This document shows, in pieces, positions 36,839-45,765 of a stretch of 64,000 nucleotides of DNA (position 1 is the first letter of the stretch; every line of letters begins with the position of its first letter). Position numbers and translations under genes: made by a program. Under the pieces are notes generated by a model. It saw nothing but the letters and a program-made list of their open reading frames with translations. It had not been told where the DNA came from and did not search any database. Source of the stretch: Rhodospirillaceae bacterium (lineage in GTDB: Bacteria; Pseudomonadota; Alphaproteobacteria; Rhodospirillales; UBA2165); NCBI GenBank assembly GCA_018649725.1, contig JABIHH010000070.1:1-64000 (forward strand), in the 5' to 3' direction.

Positions 36839-38017
36839 CTAGAGTTTGCACTCATTAGACATCACGGGTGCATGATCTTCAACAACGGTCTGGCGAACAG
36901 AAAGTTGCCACTGACCATTCTTATTGATGACCTGACGCGCATAGAAATTTTGAATTGGGAAATGGTTTTTACCAAATTTGATTTTACCACGGACCGATCC
37001 AAAATCTGCTTCCTCCATACCCTTGCGAACAGCATCGGTATTTTTAGCATCACCACCGGCTGCTTTTACGCCAGCCGCAATCAACATCAAACTATCATAA
37101 GCTTGAGCTGCGTAATGCGAAGGAATTTGGCCTTTATATTTTTTTGCAAAGTCAGCAACAAAGCGCTTATTAACTGCATTATCCAAATCCGGCGCCCAGA
37201 ACATTGTATTAAATGTTCCGATCATATGTTTCATTTTACGCTTTTGGTAAACCGGTAGATTAGCGCCATCAACTGAGAACACGCTGTACAAAGGCGTCGT
37301 TTTGTCCAATCCAGCCTGTTTATATTGCGTAAAGAACGCTAGACCCCAAGAGCCAGGATAAAATACAAAAACGCCATCTGGCTTAGCTGCTTTTACTTTT
37401 GCAATTTCGGCGGACCAATCTTTATGGCTCGTTGGCACCAAATCTTTACCAACGACATTGCCTTTAAACGTGCGCTCAACACCGGCAACCATTTGTTTGC
37501 CGGCGGCATAGTTCAGAGACAAAATGTAAAGATTTTTCACACCTCTCTGGTTGAGCATAGTACCCATGGCCATAGAGTTTTGACTATTTTCCCAGGCTGC
37601 ATTGAAAAAGTTTTTATGGCATTTTTTACCGGCATAGAGTGAATGTCCGGCATTGGCGCTGACGAAGATTTTTCCAGCTTTCAAAGCAACAGGAGCAGAA
37701 GCACCCAAAACGTGAGACCAAATATAACCGGTCAAGAAATCAACTTTGTCTTTCTTGACTAATTTTTCGGTTTTTTGTTTCCCGATATTTGGCTTGAGAC
37801 CATCATCTTCAAAAATCAGCTCGAGTTCTTTGCCACCCATTTTGCCGCCTAAATGATCATAAGCGACTTCATAAGCCGCTTTCATTTGCTTGCCCATGAT
37901 AGAAGCAGGGGTCGTAAGTGTTAGTACAATTCCAACCTTAATTTTTTCCGCAGCTTCAACGCTCGGCACGGCGAGCATTGCAGCAAGTGGCGCAGCTAAT
38001 ATAAGTTTCTTTAACAT
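36839..38017 (-). CDS. livK: Liv-type substrate-binding protein, probably for aromatic acids
   Basis: A 392-residue periplasmic receptor with signal peptide (KKLILAAPLAAMLA, then SVEAAEK). Features are KIKVGIVLTLTTPASIMGKQ, a DKVDFLTGYIWSHVLGASAP stretch, and HYAAQAYDSLMLIAAGVKA. Members of this branch are commonly linked to aromatic acid uptake, and it heads the liv genes directly in the benzoate cluster. The ligand is inferred from context. A duplicated 12-base motif CGAAATAAGTGC (38121 and 38182) upstream may be part of its control region. Confidence 0.88.
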   Translation of the reverse strand: MLKKLILAAPLAAMLAVPSVEAAEKIKVGIVLTLTTPASIMGKQMKAAYEVAYDHLGGKMGGKELELIFEDDGLKPNIGKQKTEKLVKKDKVDFLTGYIWSHVLGASAPVALKAGKIFVSANAGHSLYAGKKCHKNFFNAAWENSQNSMAMGTMLNQRGVKNLYILSLNYAAGKQMVAGVERTFKGNVVGKDLVPTSHKDWSAEIAKVKAAKPDGVFVFYPGSWGLAFFTQYKQAGLDKTTPLYSVFSVDGANLPVYQKRKMKHMIGTFNTMFWAPDLDNAVNKRFVADFAKKYKGQIPSHYAAQAYDSLMLIAAGVKAAGGDAKNTDAVRKGMEEADFGSVRGKIKFGKNHFPIQNFYARQVINKNGQWQLSVRQTVVEDHAPVMSNECKL

Positions 38018-38263
38018 CGAATATCCTCCCTTTGGTTTTATTTAACCTAGTTTTAGTACAATTCCGGCCTAATTCACACCGATATTTTCGTTTATCGTCG
38101 ATATTAATCAGCGATTGGGGCGAAATAAGTGCAAGACCATTTTAGTTCAAGTCTAAATTATTAAGTTACCGAACTTTAGTTCGAAATAAGTGCTGTTGCA
38201 ATAATAACAATGCAGCCGATTGAATTTTGATGAAAAACTATAGCCCAATTTGAACACCAAATT
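38018..38263. promoter_or_regulatory. Control region upstream of livK
   Basis: A 246-base AT-rich gap without a gene. It holds CGAAATAAGTGC twice, 61 bases apart (38121-38132, 38182-38193), and a small CGAAC-TTTA-GTTCG palindrome at 38170-38183. Likely carries the livK promoter and operator; sites are unproven. Confidence 0.35.
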
Positions 38264-38722
38264 CTATTGACCGGTAAATTCAATCTCACCATCTGGAAGT
38301 AAATAGAGCACCACAGCTGTGCCATCGGTAACTGTCGGACGATGCGCAGTCTCCGGACCATAGACGACCCAGCCTGCTCCATGATTATCAAATTTAGCCG
38401 CGCCTTCAATTGGCATAATCAGATCAATCTCACCCTTGGGGTGACGATGATGCGGGCCGACAACGTCTTTCATATGAACGACATCAACACTAAAGCCATC
38501 TAGATCTTTGATCACCCGGCCAAATTTAATGCCGCCATATTCCTGATCGCACATCCAACCATCATCAATCGCCGCCTCGCAGGCCGATTGTATATTTTTA
38601 ACGGCGTCACTACCGGCTGGGAAATTCTCGTTCAACTCAGCCGCCAAGGCTTTATCCAAGGATTTTCCGGCAATCGCCGAAGTGACATTTTGAACCAATT
38701 CTTGGAACGCTTCTTTGCTCAT
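38264..38722 (-). CDS. DUF4863 family protein
   Basis: A 152-residue cupin-like protein of the DUF4863 family, which includes the 4-hydroxylaminobenzoate lyase PnbB. Segments are SLDKALAAELNENFPAGSDA, a DDGWMCDQEYGGIKFGRVIK stretch, and a histidine-rich VVGPHHRHPKGEIDLIMPIE (about residues 85-105) that could bind a metal. It sits with aromatic-CoA genes in other bacteria too, as I recall. The chemistry is not certain here; a role on hydroxylated or nitrogen-bearing benzoates is possible. The thioesterase gene lies 12 bases upstream. Confidence 0.78.
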   Translation of the reverse strand: MSKEAFQELVQNVTSAIAGKSLDKALAAELNENFPAGSDAVKNIQSACEAAIDDGWMCDQEYGGIKFGRVIKDLDGFSVDVVHMKDVVGPHHRHPKGEIDLIMPIEGAAKFDNHGAGWVVYGPETAHRPTVTDGTAVVLYLLPDGEIEFTGQ

Positions 38723-38734
38723 ACTTCGTTTCCT

Positions 38735-39175
38735 TTAGTCGTTAGATTTAATTTCACACGCAGCCTGATAGGCTTCTATTTTCTCTCTAATCTCGCCGGA
38801 GACACGGATGGGCTCAAATTTATCAGCATCAACAAAACACGAGATTTGCTCGACCTCAAAACAGTGGCGACCATCAGCATTATAGCCGTCTATAACATAA
38901 TTGATCGAGGCCCCACCAAGTTTTTTGACCGTCAGCGTGATATCTACCCAGTCTCCACAACGAACCGGATATTTAAACTCGCAGCCCATTTTTACCGTCG
39001 GCGTGTCGAGTTTTAGGTTCTCTTGCAGCGAAATCCAGTCATGTTCCAGCACCGCAACCAGCCACTCTTCAACGGCCTCAACCGCATAATGAAAGACGCG
39101 CGGCGTATAAATAACCCCTGCTGGATCACAGTCGCCCCAAAGAACGCGGCGGCGGGTGGTAAACGGAATACTCAT
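38735..39175 (-). CDS. Hot-dog acyl-CoA thioesterase, 4-hydroxybenzoyl-CoA thioesterase type
   Basis: A 146-residue hot-dog enzyme. The active-site stretch VLWGDCDPAGVIYTPRVFHY carries the Asp and the D-P-A-G motif of 4-hydroxybenzoyl-CoA thioesterase and related aryl-CoA thioesterases. In the box pathway such a gene is thought to rescue CoA from dead-end aryl-CoA. Divergent from iorA and co-directional with DUF4863. Confidence 0.88.
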   Translation of the reverse strand: MSIPFTTRRRVLWGDCDPAGVIYTPRVFHYAVEAVEEWLVAVLEHDWISLQENLKLDTPTVKMGCEFKYPVRCGDWVDITLTVKKLGGASINYVIDGYNADGRHCFEVEQISCFVDADKFEPIRVSGEIREKIEAYQAACEIKSND

Positions 39176-39223
39176 GGCAGTGGTTTAGAGACCTTTTATA
39201 TTGGAGAGATTAAGGACGAATTT

Positions 39224-39310
39224 ATGACGAAATATGTTGTGTCGGACAAGCTCCTCAAATATATTAAGCAATATTGTTCGAATACCAAACAATATTTGAA
39301 ATTGGTATAA
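39224..39310 (+). other. Leader region of iorA: short ORF and inverted repeat
   Basis: A 28-codon ORF (ATG at 39224, TAA at 39308, TAAGGA eight to nine bases before) ends 16 bases before the iorA start. It overlaps a perfect 9-bp inverted repeat AATATTGTT / AACAATATT (39270-39278, 39288-39296) with a nine-base spacer. The repeat may be an operator or part of a leader control; whether the peptide is made is unknown. Confidence 0.35.
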
Positions 39311-39326
39311 ATTAGGATTTATTTTA

Positions 39327-41495
39327 ATGGATGGTGGCACAGCACTGGCCCGGGTCACAAATAGTGGCGAGCGCTCCTTTACCAAAGAAATTCAGAAACT
39401 GACCCTCGGCGCGGGTGAGGAATTTCATGGTGAAGGTATCCTGGCTGTCACCAAAGCCCTACTGCAATCCGGTGTTTCCTACGTCGGCGGCTATCCGGGC
39501 GCACCGATGTCACACCTGATCGATGTGCTTGCCGAAGCCAGCGACGAAATATTGGAGCCCATGGGGATCACCTATGAGCAATCGGCCTCTGAAGCAGGAG
39601 CGGCATCGCTACTCAGCGCGTCAATCCATTATCCGATGCGAGGTGCCGTCACTTGGAAATCCGTCGTCGGCACCAATGTTGCGTCCGATGCGCTTTCCAA
39701 TCTCGCCTCAACCGGTGTCACGGGTGGCTCGCTGATTATTCTCGGCGATGATTACGGTGAAGGCTCGTCGATCATGCAGGAGCGGACATATACCTTCGCC
39801 ATGAAATCTGCCATTCCGCTAATAGACCCCCGCTACGATATGGCGCGCATGGTCGAATTGACCGAGCATTGCTTTGGTATTTCAGAAGCATCGAACATGC
39901 CGGTGTTTTTAAATATGCGCATTCGGGCCTGTCATTTAACCGGCAGCTTTACCGCCAAAGACAACAAAATTGCCGAGTTCAATGCCAATAACCCAATTCC
40001 TGAGCAAAAATACGATGTCACAAAGATCGTGCTGCCGCCAGCGTCCTATCAACACGAAGTCGCCAAGTTTGAAGAACGCCTGCCAGCCGCGGTAAACTAT
40101 GCCAAGGAACACAGCATCAATGAGCTGTTTGCCGGCAATAGCACCAATGAGAAGGTCGGCATCATCACCCAAGGCGGCACCTATACCGTCGTGCTCCGCG
40201 CCCTCCGCCGATTGGGTGCAGCGGATGCCTTTGGTAATAGCGACATTTCAATTTACTGCATGAACATGGTTTACCCGTTGGTGAACCATGAAGTAATCCA
40301 GTTCATGAGCGGCAAAGACAGCGTCCTCATCGTCGAGGAAGGCAATCCGAACTTCATCGAGACACAGATCGCCGAGATCGCCCACACCAACCAGATAAAA
40401 TGCCGCGTTCATGGCAAAGACATGCTGCCGATGGCCGGAGAATATGTCTCAAACGTCGTCCGTGAAGGTGTCGCGCAATATCTTGCTGAAGAAGGCACAC
40501 CCGAAGTCAGTAAGCGCGCGCTCGATTTAAACGCTGATATTGTTGCCAAGACCAAAGAAGCGCAATCCTATCTCCCTGGCCCGATGCCGCCGCGCCCACC
40601 GTCATTTTGCACGGGCTGTCCTGAGCGCCCTGTAATGACAGCCTTGAAGCTCTTGATGAAAGAGCGCGGTAAATTTCATATCTCGATGGATATCGGCTGC
40701 AATCTGTTTGGCTCGCTGCCGCCCTTTAATGTCGGCAACACGGTCTTGGGCTATGGTTTGAGCCTGGCGAGTTCTGGAGCCATTGGCCCGGCGCTCGATC
40801 AGCCCAATGTCGCCGTCATGGGCGACGGTGGCTTCTGGCACAACGGCTTCACCTCCGGCGTCGTTAACACGCAATGGAACAAATACGATGCTGTCCTGGT
40901 GATTTTGGATAACGGCTATGCTGCGGCAACCGGTCAGCACAAAGTGCCCTCAACCGGCGCAACGCCAAGAGGCATCGAATCCCTCCTCTCAATTGAGAGC
41001 GCGCTGAAAGGTATTGGCGTAAAATGGATCAAGCATGTCGATTCCTACAGCTTGGAAAACACCATCGATGTCCTCCGCGAAGCGATGGATGCACGGGGCG
41101 AAGGACTTCGGGTCGTGCTCTCCAATAATGAATGCATGCTGGCCCGCCAACGCCGGGAGAAACCTGCTAAGGCCGCAGCCCTTAAGGCTGGCCAGCGGGT
41201 TATTCATGAAAAGTTCGGCGTCGATGAAGAGGTTTGCACTGGAGATCACTCCTGCATGCGGCTCAGCGGCTGTCCGTCTTTGACGCTCAAGCAAAGTGCG
41301 GACCCGCTGAAAGAAACGCCGGTCGCCAATGTTGATGAAACCTGCGTCGCTTGCGGCAATTGCGGCGAGGTTGCGCATGCAGCACAACTCTGCCCATCTT
41401 TTTACAAAGCCGAGGCCGTGCAAAATGCAGGCGCCTTCCGACAATTTGCCTCATCGATCAATCGCTCCTTGCTTGCCATGATGGGAGCTAAATAG
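39327..41495 (+). CDS. iorA: Indolepyruvate:ferredoxin oxidoreductase-like, alpha subunit
   Basis: A 722-residue thiamine-diphosphate enzyme of the 2-oxoacid:ferredoxin oxidoreductase family. The N-terminal pyrimidine-binding domain has SYVGGYPGAPMSHLIDVL, the TPP site is VMGDGGFWHNGFTSGVVNTQ with VILDNGYAAATGQH (about 498-535), and the C-terminal region has two Cys clusters, CTGDHSCMRLSGC and CVACGNCGEVAHAAQLC (about 635-695), for two 4Fe-4S centres. It oxidatively decarboxylates an aryl or other 2-oxoacid to the acyl-CoA and reduces ferredoxin. It heads a five-gene run with the hcr genes, so it may supply reduced ferredoxin to them (inference). Confidence 0.9.
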   Translation: MDGGTALARVTNSGERSFTKEIQKLTLGAGEEFHGEGILAVTKALLQSGVSYVGGYPGAPMSHLIDVLAEASDEILEPMGITYEQSASEAGAASLLSASIHYPMRGAVTWKSVVGTNVASDALSNLASTGVTGGSLIILGDDYGEGSSIMQERTYTFAMKSAIPLIDPRYDMARMVELTEHCFGISEASNMPVFLNMRIRACHLTGSFTAKDNKIAEFNANNPIPEQKYDVTKIVLPPASYQHEVAKFEERLPAAVNYAKEHSINELFAGNSTNEKVGIITQGGTYTVVLRALRRLGAADAFGNSDISIYCMNMVYPLVNHEVIQFMSGKDSVLIVEEGNPNFIETQIAEIAHTNQIKCRVHGKDMLPMAGEYVSNVVREGVAQYLAEEGTPEVSKRALDLNADIVAKTKEAQSYLPGPMPPRPPSFCTGCPERPVMTALKLLMKERGKFHISMDIGCNLFGSLPPFNVGNTVLGYGLSLASSGAIGPALDQPNVAVMGDGGFWHNGFTSGVVNTQWNKYDAVLVILDNGYAAATGQHKVPSTGATPRGIESLLSIESALKGIGVKWIKHVDSYSLENTIDVLREAMDARGEGLRVVLSNNECMLARQRREKPAKAAALKAGQRVIHEKFGVDEEVCTGDHSCMRLSGCPSLTLKQSADPLKETPVANVDETCVACGNCGEVAHAAQLCPSFYKAEAVQNAGAFRQFASSINRSLLAMMGAK

Positions 41496-42931
41496 TGAAC
41501 GAGCTAAAGCAAACTTCCATCATAGATCGTCCGATTTGCCTGTTGCTGGGCGCCCTTGGCGGCCAAGGTGGTGGCGTGCTTATTGACTGGCTGGTTGATG
41601 CAGCAAAACGGGCGGGCTACCCAGCGCAAGCAACTTCGACACCAGGTGTCGCCCAACGAACGGGCGCGACGACGTATTACTTTGAGCTGTTCCCAGAGAA
41701 AAACCCTGCCGGTAGCCCGATCTTTACCTTCTTCCCGGCTTCCGGTGATCTTGATCTAATGATCGCGATGGAGCCGACCGAAGCGGGACGCGCCATCGAA
41801 CGCGGCTTTGTCACCGATTGCACGACGGTTATAAGTGCAACTGAACGGGTCTACTCGACGGCCGAAAAAGTTTCTGCAGGTGATGGCCGCATAGATGTTG
41901 CCCCTATCATTGAAGCGATCGACAAAGCGTCTAAAGAATTAATCCAACTGGATATGGCTGAACTTTCCGCCGGCACGGCAGCGCGCGGTAACGCGATTGC
42001 CTTTGGTGCTGTCATCGGTAGTGGCATCCTACCGCTCACGGCGGATGAGTGCAGGGCCTCCATCGCGGCTAAAGGCGTCGCGGTTGAAAGCAATCTCGCC
42101 GGCTTTGATATCGGCTTAAAGGCTGCCCAAGATGGCACAAAACCCGGCAAACAAGGTACGGATACGCTCTACAATGCAGCGCCCGATGCCTTTATCTCTG
42201 CCATTGCAGAATTCCCGGCTGCCCCACGCGGCATTATTGGCCACGGGATAGCGAGGCTGATCGATTATCAAAACGACGCCTATGCGCGCACTTATCTAGA
42301 GCGCCTAAAACCCATCGCTGCCGCCGACAGTGATGAAAGCAAAAAGCTCACCGGCGAAGTGGCGCGTCACCTTGCCCGCTGGATGAGTTTTGAAGATGTC
42401 ATTCGGGTCGCCCAATTAAAAACCCGGCCCAACCGACTGGCCCGCATTCGAGATGAATTAAAAGTTGATGCGTCGACACCTTTGGTCGTCACCGACTATT
42501 TCAAGCCGGGTCGCGATGAAATGCTGAGCGTTGTGCCAAAAGCGTTCAGCTGGCTGGTGCCGAACCTCAAAAACGGTATGGCGGTTCACATGAAGACGGG
42601 CTCTGCCTTTGGCTATGCGATGCTCAAATTTATGGCAGCCCTCAAGCCGTTACGCGCAAGATCAGCGCAAAATAGCGAAGAACAGGCCGCCATCGAACAA
42701 TGGTTAAGCGCCGTCATTCAAGCCGCAGCTTCAGATAATTACCTCGCCTGCCAAACGGCCAATCTGGCGATTATGGCGAGGGGCTATGGCCGGGTACGCA
42801 AAACCGGCCTCGAAAAATTAAAAGCATTATTTTCTACTTGGGAAAACAGACTGGCCAGTGATCACGCCGGTCTTGCCGCCGAAGTGGATCAGTTAATCCT
42901 TCTCGCCAACAGCAATCCTGATGCGGGATAG
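41495..42931 (+). CDS. iorB: Indolepyruvate oxidoreductase-like, beta subunit
   Basis: A 478-residue partner of IorA. Begins at a GTG that shares one base with the iorA stop (TAGTG). The N-terminal half is the gamma-type domain (LLGALGGQGGGVLIDWLVDA, TPGVAQRTGATTYYFELFPE, DLMIAMEPTEAGRAIERGF); the C-terminal 250 residues are the long extension of the aerobic proteobacterial IorB. No iron-sulphur motif of its own. Eighteen bases separate it from hcrC. Confidence 0.9.
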   Translation: MNELKQTSIIDRPICLLLGALGGQGGGVLIDWLVDAAKRAGYPAQATSTPGVAQRTGATTYYFELFPEKNPAGSPIFTFFPASGDLDLMIAMEPTEAGRAIERGFVTDCTTVISATERVYSTAEKVSAGDGRIDVAPIIEAIDKASKELIQLDMAELSAGTAARGNAIAFGAVIGSGILPLTADECRASIAAKGVAVESNLAGFDIGLKAAQDGTKPGKQGTDTLYNAAPDAFISAIAEFPAAPRGIIGHGIARLIDYQNDAYARTYLERLKPIAAADSDESKKLTGEVARHLARWMSFEDVIRVAQLKTRPNRLARIRDELKVDASTPLVVTDYFKPGRDEMLSVVPKAFSWLVPNLKNGMAVHMKTGSAFGYAMLKFMAALKPLRARSAQNSEEQAAIEQWLSAVIQAAASDNYLACQTANLAIMARGYGRVRKTGLEKLKALFSTWENRLASDHAGLAAEVDQLILLANSNPDAG

Positions 42932-42949
42932 TATTTAGTATGGGAAATT

Positions 42950-43453
42950 ATGATGAGTGAAAAACGAAATAAAACGCTGCTCCATTGTACGGTTAATGGC
43001 AAAGAGCGAGATGATGTCGTGAAAGACAATCTGCTTCTCGCCGATTACCTGCGCGAAGAGATCGGGCTTACCGGCACCAAGATTGGGTGCGACGGCGGCG
43101 AATGCGGCTGCTGTACGGTTCTCATCGATGGTGTCCCACAGCACGCTTGCCTCAGACTGGCAGCCACCTGCCAAGAGGCAGAGATCGAAACCATTGAATC
43201 CGTTTCCGAAGAAGCACGACTGTCCGCTCTGCAACGCGGTTTCCATGAAAAGCTCGGCACCCAATGTGGTTTTTGTACCCCCGGCATGATTATGGCAGCA
43301 GAAGGCTTGTTGCGCGAAAACCCCAACCCCAGCGTCGATGAAATTCGCCAAGGACTGGCCGCCAATATCTGTCGCTGCACGGGCTACATTAAAATTATTG
43401 AATCCGTTCAATTTGCGATGGATGAGTTAAATTCTAAAGGAGCCGCCGCATGA
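42950..43453 (+). CDS. hcrC: 4-hydroxybenzoyl-CoA reductase, gamma (2Fe-2S) subunit
   Basis: A 167-residue protein with two 2Fe-2S centres: the plant-type set in GCDGGECGCCTVLIDG plus AC of PQHACLRL, and the molybdo-type set in GTQCGFCTPGMIMAAEG and ANICRCTGYIKI. This is the small subunit of a xanthine-oxidase family hydroxylase/reductase. Its assignment to 4-hydroxybenzoyl-CoA reductase comes from its partners. It overlaps hcrA by four bases. Confidence 0.9.
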   Translation: MMSEKRNKTLLHCTVNGKERDDVVKDNLLLADYLREEIGLTGTKIGCDGGECGCCTVLIDGVPQHACLRLAATCQEAEIETIESVSEEARLSALQRGFHEKLGTQCGFCTPGMIMAAEGLLRENPNPSVDEIRQGLAANICRCTGYIKIIESVQFAMDELNSKGAAA

Positions 43454-45765
43454 ATGAAATCAAGCCAACACAATCCGTCGGTGTCCGAGTACCGCTCGTC
43501 GATGGCCCGGAGAAAGTTTCCGGCAAAGCACTCTATTCTGGTGACTTTATCCCTTCAGATTGCTTGGTCGGGCGCATCTTCAGAAGCCCGGTTTCCCACG
43601 CTGAGATCATCGAGGTCGATATCTCTGAAGCCCAAGCGTTACCTGGTGTAAAAGCCGTCATTACCGGTGATGAAACTGACGAGCCTTTTGGCATCTTGCC
43701 GATTGCCCGCTTCGAATTTCCGCTGGCTCGCGACAAAGTTCGCTATAAAGGTGAGCCGGTCGCTTGCGTTGCCGCAATCGATGTCGCCACCGCCCAAAAA
43801 GCGATTGATCTAATTAAGTTCAAATATAAAGAACTCCCCGCCTATTTCACGTCGCAAGAAGCCATGGCCGAAGGGACTGTGAACCTGCACGATCACCGTG
43901 AAGGCAATATCGAGCGCGAAGTTGATTTTGAGCTTGGCGAAGTAGATCCTGGCATGGAAGCCGCGGATCTGATTATGGAAGAGACATTTAATTGCGCGGA
44001 GATCGCTCAGGTTCAAAGTGAGCCCCACGCCGCGATTGCCGAATACGATCCGACCCGTGATTTCATGACGGTCCACGCCAGCACCCAAGTGCCATATTAC
44101 GGTCATAAGATGCTCGCCAAAACGCTTAAAATGGATGAAAGCAAAATCCGTATGATCAAGCCGTTTGTCGGTGGTGGATTTGGTTGCCGGACGGAATGCT
44201 TAAACGTTGAATTAATTTGCGCCCTGGTCGCCCGCGCGGCCGGTGGCACAGTTCGAATTGTGGTCAGCCGTGAAGAGACGTTTATCACTCATCGTGGCCG
44301 TCCGGAAACCGACGTCGAATTGAAAATCGGTGTCAAAAAAGATGGCACGATCACCGCCGTCGATTTCAAAGCCATTCAACGTGGCGGTGCCTATAGTGGC
44401 TATGGTGTAGTGACGATCCTCTATGCCGGCGGCTTGATGTTTGGCGTCTATGATTTGCCAGCGGTCCGCTATAAAGGCTTTCGGATTTTAACCAATACAC
44501 CGCCGCCGGGCGCCATGCGTGGCCACGGCACAACCGATGTGCGTTTCGCCTTTGAAAATTTGTTCGATAAAATCGCGGATGAGCTCGGCATGGATTCCAT
44601 TGAAATTCGCCGCAAGAATTTATTACAGGGTCCGAAATACGAAACCCTCAACGAGATGTTTATAAATTCTTACGGCCTGCCGGAATGTCTGGACTGGGTC
44701 GAAGAAAAAAGTGACTGGAAAGCACGCAAAGGTAAGATGGGGCCGAACAAAGGCCTAGGCGTGGCTTGCGCGCATTATCCAAGCGGCGCTTCTAAGCCTG
44801 TCAATTGGACTGGCGAGCCCCATGCAACGGTTCATCTCAAGCTCGATTGGGACGGCTCGATCACGCTGCTGACCGGCGCGCCGGAAATCGGCCAAGGCTC
44901 AACCACCATGGCAACGCAATGCGCGGCTGAGGTCCTGGGTCTCGATATGTCGCGTTTTCAAAGTCTCACCAGTGACAGTAAGCTGACGCCCAAAGACAAC
45001 GGCTCCTATTCGTCGCGGGTCACCTACATGGTTGGCAACGCATCGATTGATGCCGCAACCAATCTCAAGAATATTTTGATTGAAGCCGCCGCCAAAAAGC
45101 TCGAAGTAAAACCCGAAGATGTTGAGTGCTTAGGCGAAGTTTACCGCGCCGGCACGCAAGATGAAGGCCTCAACTTTAACGAAGTTGTGCAGGCTGCCCT
45201 CGAAGGCACCGGCACCATTACGGTCAAAGGTAACTTTGATACGCTGCCTGAATCCTGGGGCACGAAGAAATACCGCGGCGGTGCAATTAGTGGCTCGATG
45301 GCCTATGCCTATGCCGCGCAAGTCGTTGAAGTCAGCATTGATCCAGACACCGCCGAGATCACGGTTGAGAAGGTTTGGGCGGCGCAAGATGTCGGCAAAG
45401 CCCTCAATCCATTGGCCGTTGAAGGTCAGATCGAAGGCTCCGTCTGGATGGGCATGGGCCAGGCGATTTCCGAAGGTACTCAATATGTAAATGGCCTCGG
45501 CATCACCAACTCCATGCTCGACTACCGAGTGCCGACCATTGTGGAGAGCCCGCCGATTGAAGTTGGCATCATCGAGAGCATTGACCCGCATGGACCGTTT
45601 GGTGCGAAAGAAGCCGGTGAGACTTCGCTGGTCGCTTTCATCCCTGCCCTCACCAATGCCATTGCCGATGCGATTGGTGTGCGCCCGATCGATCTCCCCG
45701 TCACGCCGGATCGGCTTATGGAACTCATGGAAAATTATCAAGAAAAACAAGAGGTTGCTGAATAA
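43450..45765 (+). CDS. hcrA: 4-hydroxybenzoyl-CoA reductase, alpha (molybdopterin) subunit
   Basis: A 771-residue molybdenum subunit of the xanthine oxidase family. N-terminal EKVSGKALYSGDFIPSDCLV and the central KPFVGGGFGCRTECLNVELI, MRGHGTTDVRFAFENLFDKI and ETSLVAFIPALTNAIADAIG (which holds the Glu-rich active-site region 'GAKEAGE') identify the fold. The enzyme removes the para-hydroxyl of 4-hydroxybenzoyl-CoA, giving benzoyl-CoA, the substrate of BoxB. It shares one base with hcrB. Confidence 0.92.
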   Translation: MNEIKPTQSVGVRVPLVDGPEKVSGKALYSGDFIPSDCLVGRIFRSPVSHAEIIEVDISEAQALPGVKAVITGDETDEPFGILPIARFEFPLARDKVRYKGEPVACVAAIDVATAQKAIDLIKFKYKELPAYFTSQEAMAEGTVNLHDHREGNIEREVDFELGEVDPGMEAADLIMEETFNCAEIAQVQSEPHAAIAEYDPTRDFMTVHASTQVPYYGHKMLAKTLKMDESKIRMIKPFVGGGFGCRTECLNVELICALVARAAGGTVRIVVSREETFITHRGRPETDVELKIGVKKDGTITAVDFKAIQRGGAYSGYGVVTILYAGGLMFGVYDLPAVRYKGFRILTNTPPPGAMRGHGTTDVRFAFENLFDKIADELGMDSIEIRRKNLLQGPKYETLNEMFINSYGLPECLDWVEEKSDWKARKGKMGPNKGLGVACAHYPSGASKPVNWTGEPHATVHLKLDWDGSITLLTGAPEIGQGSTTMATQCAAEVLGLDMSRFQSLTSDSKLTPKDNGSYSSRVTYMVGNASIDAATNLKNILIEAAAKKLEVKPEDVECLGEVYRAGTQDEGLNFNEVVQAALEGTGTITVKGNFDTLPESWGTKKYRGGAISGSMAYAYAAQVVEVSIDPDTAEITVEKVWAAQDVGKALNPLAVEGQIEGSVWMGMGQAISEGTQYVNGLGITNSMLDYRVPTIVESPPIEVGIIESIDPHGPFGAKEAGETSLVAFIPALTNAIADAIGVRPIDLPVTPDRLMELMENYQEKQEVAE

